Source: Phormidium sp. FACHB-1136
GTDB lineage: Bacteria > Cyanobacteriota > Cyanobacteriia > Phormidesmidales > Phormidesmidaceae
NCBI RefSeq assembly: GCF_014697375.1
Contig: NZ_JACJRS010000023.1
Coordinates: forward strand, 1 to 64,000
Direction of reading: 5' to 3'
Length of the DNA: 64,000 nucleotides
Below, one piece after another: positions 61,104-64,000 of the stretch (positions are counted from its first letter, which is position 1; each line of letters starts with the position of its first letter). The position numbers and the translations under genes were made by a program. The notes beneath the pieces were generated by a model that had not been told where the DNA came from, ran no database searches, and saw nothing but the letters and a program-made list of their open reading frames with translations.

Positions 61104-61173
61104 GCTTAACGATGCGTTGTCCCCATCCGGCATGAGTCAGACGGTACTGGATGGCTCAGGCGGATGGGCCAAT

Positions 61174-61536
61174 TCAGGGTTGCGATGTGAGCAAAGCTTG
61201 TAGGGCCGGAGACTGGGGCCGAAACCCTACAGCAATGGCCTGCCCTACCTGCACAAATAGGGGCCGCTTTAGCAGCATAGCATTGGCGGCAAAGGCGTCA
61301 ATCCATTGCGCCTCTGTCCAGGTTTGTTTTTCCTCCCCCAGGGTTCGGTAGACCTGGCCGGAGGTGTTGCGTAGGGGCTTAGCTCCCAAGGTAGCCACCC
61401 AGTCGGCAATCATAGCTCGGCTGGGGGGGTGCTGCTTGGTATCTACAAATTCGTAGGCGATGTGGTTTTGATCTAACCACTGGAGCGCCTTTTTGCAGGT
61501 GGTGCAGGTAGGAATGCCGTAAACCGTAAGCGTCAT
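61174..61536 (-). CDS. ArsC/Spx-like thioredoxin-fold protein
   Basis: From ATG 61536 the 120-residue protein starts Leu-Thr-Val-Tyr-Gly-Ile-Pro-Thr-Cys-Thr-Thr-Cys-Lys-Lys-Ala, a Cys-x-x-Cys in the ArsC/Spx/MgsR thioredoxin-like fold. It ends with Lys-Arg-Pro-Leu-Phe-Val, typical of this family. Members include glutaredoxin-type arsenate reductases and transcription-interacting Spx proteins. The Arg triad of arsenate reductases is not evident to me, so the enzymatic role is unassigned. The upstream frame through the dispersed repeat is not coding. Confidence 0.85.
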   Translation of the reverse strand: MTLTVYGIPTCTTCKKALQWLDQNHIAYEFVDTKQHPPSRAMIADWVATLGAKPLRNTSGQVYRTLGEEKQTWTEAQWIDAFAANAMLLKRPLFVQVGQAIAVGFRPQSPALQALLTSQP

Positions 61537-61548
61537 TGCGGTCTCTTG

Positions 61549-61647
61549 TACCAAATCCGAATCAAAAAAACCAATGCTCACCCCAGAAAGTCGTAGGGGT
61601 GAGGTCTCCTCACCCATTGATACCGGGGGCAAGCAAGCCGGATTTGA
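61549..61647 (+). repeat. Dispersed repeat copy 5
   Basis: Starts accaaatccgaatca, continues to cgtaggggtgaggtctcctc then a gggggcaagcaagccggatt end. It is the longest copy of the family and lies between cp12 and the ArsC-like gene. Confidence 0.75.
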
Positions 61648-61649
61648 CC

Positions 61650-61877
61650 TTAGTTGTCGTAGACGCGGCACTCGTCGGCGTCGGGGTTGTTGTCGCAGTA
61701 GGTTTCAAAGGAGTTTTTATCGGAACCGTTGGCCTGCTGGTGGGAGGCTTCGGCCTGAAGTTCCTCCACGGCATCCCAGGCGGCGGCGCACTCTTGTGAG
61801 GTGCTGCCAGCGGTGTCGCAGGCGGCACGGGCGCTTTCAATTTCGCTTTGGATGCGAGTTTGGATGTTGTCGCTCAT
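61650..61877 (-). CDS. cp12: Calvin cycle regulator CP12
   Basis: A 75-residue disordered redox protein that ties GAPDH and phosphoribulokinase into an inactive complex in the dark. The core Ala-Ala-Ala-Trp-Asp-Ala-Val-Glu-Glu-Leu-Gln-Ala-Glu-Ala is intact. Both cysteine pairs are present (Cys20/Cys30 and Cys61/Cys70), and the C-terminus Glu-Cys-Arg-Val-Tyr-Asp matches the GAPDH-binding end. AAGGA precedes the ATG by about six bases. It is monocistronic. Confidence 0.97.
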   Translation of the reverse strand: MSDNIQTRIQSEIESARAACDTAGSTSQECAAAWDAVEELQAEASHQQANGSDKNSFETYCDNNPDADECRVYDN

Positions 61878-62085
61878 AATATTCCTTTGGCTGTCGAATA
61901 ATTGTCGAACCGTAAAATCCAGTATAGTTTACCGCTAGAGTGACCTAAATTCGGTGACCTTCCCTACCTTGAGGGGGCATTCACCCTAGCCAACTGGCCT
62001 TCGTATCATTCAGCATTAACGGCCAAGTCACCGAGGCCAAGTTACCGAGGCCAAACAACGCCACCGACGCAGGAGATAACCGACC

Positions 62086-63318
62086 ATGAAGGGTGATTCC
62101 CAGACCATGCAGTGGGCCAATGCCCTCTCCCAGCGGGCTTCTCTGGAGGGGGCGGTGCAGGAGGTGACGGATCGCCTTAGGGCCAGCTTTGATGCGCCGC
62201 CGGATCTGGGCTTGGTATTCATTTCTTCGGCCTTTGCCAGCGAATTTCCCCGTCTGTTGCCGCTCCTGCAAGAACGGTGGCCCATGCCTGTATTGGTGGG
62301 TTGTAGTGGCGGTGGTGTGGTAGGAATGGCGACCACGGAGGAAGCGGTGGAGGTAGAATCGGCTCCGGCCCTCAGCCTCACGGTGGCCCGCCTGCCGGGG
62401 GTGACGGTGCAGCCCTTCCACCTGTCCAGCGACGATCTGCCCGACCTCGACAGCCCCCCCAATACCTGGATTGACCTGATTGGCGTCGATCCGGCCACGA
62501 ATCCCCAATTTATTCTGCTGGCGGATCCCTTCGCGGCCAGCGTTAACGACCTGATCCAGGGGCTAGATTTTGCCTATCCTGGGGCAGTTAAGGTGGGCGG
62601 ACTGGCCAGCGTGGATGGCTTTAACCGCCAGAGCGGCCTGTTTTGTCACCGCACCCTCCACAGCGAGGGCGTGGTCGGGGTGGCCCTTTCCGGTGCCATT
62701 GTGTTGGATGCCATTGTGGCCCAGGGTTGCCGTCCCATTGGCCCGGCCTACCAAGTTAGCCAAGCGGAACGGAATATCGTCCTCGGCCTCAGCGATCCAG
62801 AGCATGAGGGAGAAGATCGCCCGCCCCTGGAGGTGCTGCAAAGGCTGATTCAAACCCTCAGCGAGGCGGATCGCAAACTGGCCCAGAATTCCCTCTTCAT
62901 TGGCATTGCCCAGGATGGTTTTAAGATCACCCTTAACCAAGGCGATTTTCTGATTCGGACACTGTTGGGGGTCGATCCAAAAGCAGGGGCCATTGCGGTG
63001 GGCGACCGAGTGCGACCGGGGCAGCGCATCCAGTTCCATCTGCGCGATGCCCGCACCTCCGCCGAAGACCTCGATTATTGGCTGGGCAACTATCAACGGG
63101 GCCAAAGCCCTGCCCCCACCGGAGCCCTGATGTTTGCCTGCATGGGCCGAGGGGAGGGTCTCTACCAAGCCCCGAATTTTGACTCTGGCCTGTTTCAGCA
63201 ATATCTTGGCCCGGTGCCCCTAGGCGGATTCTTCTGCGGCGGCGAAATTGGCCCCGTGGGCAACACCACCTTCCTGCACGGGTTCACCTCGGTATTTGGC
63301 ATCTGCCGCCAGCCCTAG
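62086..63318 (+). CDS. FIST domain sensor protein
   Basis: A 410-residue soluble protein with FIST N-terminal (about 35-215) and FIST C-terminal (about 225-385) domains. Marks include Leu-Val-Gly-Cys-Ser-Gly-Gly-Gly-Val, Gly-Gly-Leu-Ala-Ser, and Ala-Leu-Met-Phe-Ala-Cys-Met-Gly-Arg-Gly, then Gly-Phe-Phe-Cys-Gly-Gly-Glu-Ile-Gly-Pro-Val. FIST domains are proposed to bind small ligands such as amino acids, usually beside output modules; here it stands alone. AGGAG lies about nine bases upstream of the ATG. A downstream ATG at 62107 is possible. Confidence 0.88.
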   Translation: MKGDSQTMQWANALSQRASLEGAVQEVTDRLRASFDAPPDLGLVFISSAFASEFPRLLPLLQERWPMPVLVGCSGGGVVGMATTEEAVEVESAPALSLTVARLPGVTVQPFHLSSDDLPDLDSPPNTWIDLIGVDPATNPQFILLADPFAASVNDLIQGLDFAYPGAVKVGGLASVDGFNRQSGLFCHRTLHSEGVVGVALSGAIVLDAIVAQGCRPIGPAYQVSQAERNIVLGLSDPEHEGEDRPPLEVLQRLIQTLSEADRKLAQNSLFIGIAQDGFKITLNQGDFLIRTLLGVDPKAGAIAVGDRVRPGQRIQFHLRDARTSAEDLDYWLGNYQRGQSPAPTGALMFACMGRGEGLYQAPNFDSGLFQQYLGPVPLGGFFCGGEIGPVGNTTFLHGFTSVFGICRQP

Positions 63319-63392
63319 TGCCCCGCTTCCCTAGGGCATCCCCCAGCGTTGCGGTCTTGGTGGATGCAGCCTCGGTGGATTAGGGCTCCTGA

Positions 63393-63722
63393 TTAGGGGG
63401 CGTCCTCCTTGTCTTCGTCTTCCTCTGGGCTAACCCAGGTGGCCATGGGCTTGAGAACCGCAGGGATTTCGGCATTCTCAGCAAATTCCAGCATGGTTTC
63501 GCCATAGCCTAGATAGCCCGACTCGGCAAAACTGGTCAACATTCGGGTGAGGGCGGGCCAGACCTCATCGGCAAATTCCCAATCTTGGTTAAACAACGCC
63601 CGATCCGCAATGGATCGCAGCGCCCAGAAATAACTATTTCGCACCACCGAGCCGGACTTTTTATACGGAGGCACATCGTCCTGGTGCAGGTAGAGAACGT
63701 CCTGGTCGATGTGGGCTCGCAT
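63393..63722 (-). CDS. Small hypothetical protein
   Basis: 109 residues, unrecognised by family. It is predicted soluble and mainly helical, with several Trp/Tyr/Phe (Ser-Tyr-Phe-Trp-Ala-Leu-Arg-Ser-Ile-Ala-Asp-Arg) and an acidic Asp/Glu tail. It is convergent with the FIST gene, 74 bases apart. The frame is well protein-like (conserved-looking hydrophobic core, acidic tail), so I consider it real. Confidence 0.6.
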   Translation of the reverse strand: MRAHIDQDVLYLHQDDVPPYKKSGSVVRNSYFWALRSIADRALFNQDWEFADEVWPALTRMLTSFAESGYLGYGETMLEFAENAEIPAVLKPMATWVSPEEDEDKEDAP

Positions 63723-64000
63723 AGGTGATTAACGGGTCGGACTACTCCCCCAGTCTGATGGCTCCCTAGGCAGAACGCAAGCCTAAGCCAGGTTATCGCC
63801 ATCGGTAGCTGGGTAAGGACAAAACCGAAGCCGTACATCGCCTTTCCCAATCTCTATAGAGGCCATTTATAAAGGGTAGTGCATTTTAGTGCAGGCTAGA
63901 GGAAAAAGCCGGATGACCTTTGTCCCGTGCATTAATGCACTACCTGAAAGTTGTAGGGATGGGTACTGCTCTCCGATTTCCTCTGGTGTGCATCCTTCAA
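63723..64000. other. Non-coding right edge
   Basis: No gene seen. The motif attaatgcactacc occurs here (about 63932) and near 602 at the left edge; it is too short to interpret. Confidence 0.3.

Noticed and set aside
602-63945. attaatgcactacc shared between left and right edges as possible attachment sites
   Set aside because: Only about 13 bases and not next to any integrase or gene junction; probably chance or a repeat fragment.
1-64000. CRISPR arrays, rRNA or tRNA genes
   Set aside because: I looked for regularly spaced direct repeats and T-arm-like motifs between genes and saw none. The only strict tandem repeat is inside the giant eCIS gene, where 117-bp units are coding.

Overview
The window is a piece of a cyanobacterial chromosome. 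Diagnostic genes are isiA-isiB (iron-stress chlorophyll protein and flavodoxin), CP12, an aspartate kinase with four ACT domains, DUF1830 and DUF4079 family proteins, and a cyanobacterial-type dCTP deaminase. The general look (rich in G+C, cellulose synthesis, many PAS/GAF signalling domains, a contractile injection system) suggests a filamentous, non-heterocystous, Leptolyngbya-like organism; that placement is a guess. I saw no rRNA, tRNA or CRISPR array.

Layout. 1-11 kb: a transposase remnant, recR (apparently with an ATC start codon), a tandem pair of histidine phosphatases of which the second has lost its catalytic residues, small membrane proteins, a B12-type radical SAM enzyme, a glycosyltransferase, a LysR regulator with a divergent small gene, a CheY-like regulator and an RluD-type pseudouridine synthase. 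11-22 kb: a five-gene minus-strand cellulose operon in transcription order porin-like barrel, TPR protein, bcsZ, bcsB, bcsA. The first two genes look like BcsC split into a beta-barrel and a TPR scaffold. BcsA carries a PilZ domain, so the output is probably c-di-GMP controlled. 24.4-29.2 kb: an A+T-rich island of four tightly packed minus-strand genes for pyrimidine nucleotide chemistry (ThyA-like fusion, dCMP deaminase, DCD/dUTPase-fold membrane-associated protein, deoxyribosyltransferase/N-glycosidase-like protein). It abuts a housekeeping dcd gene whose first codons appear to be missing. 29-43 kb: housekeeping genes (rph, sdhB, lysC, ureG, plsC), the isiA-isiB iron-stress operon and a large GAF/PAS/GGDEF protein.

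43-61 kb holds part of a contractile injection system (eCIS, possibly the thylakoid-anchored cyanobacterial type). A minus-strand arm encodes a histidine kinase, a LuxR-type response regulator and a DUF4255 (Pvc16-like) protein whose start codon overlaps the regulator's stop. A plus-strand arm encodes a second DUF4255 protein, the sheath, four gp19-like tube or tube-initiator proteins, a tandem pair of small assembly-like proteins, a DUF6760 microprotein, a 2439-residue Ser/Glu/Pro-rich repeat protein and an Afp7-type CIS tube/hub adaptor. Spike, gp25, baseplate wedge, tail-fibre and AAA+ ATPase genes are absent, so the machine must be completed from elsewhere in the genome. The window ends with an ArsC/Spx-like protein, cp12, a FIST sensor protein and a small hypothetical.

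The two most unusual regions are the pyrimidine-nucleotide island, which could be a phage-defence or pool-sanitising cassette, and the giant repeat protein in the eCIS, which contains seven exact-length 117-bp tandem repeats and an in-frame copy of a genome-dispersed repeat. Functions for both are inference.
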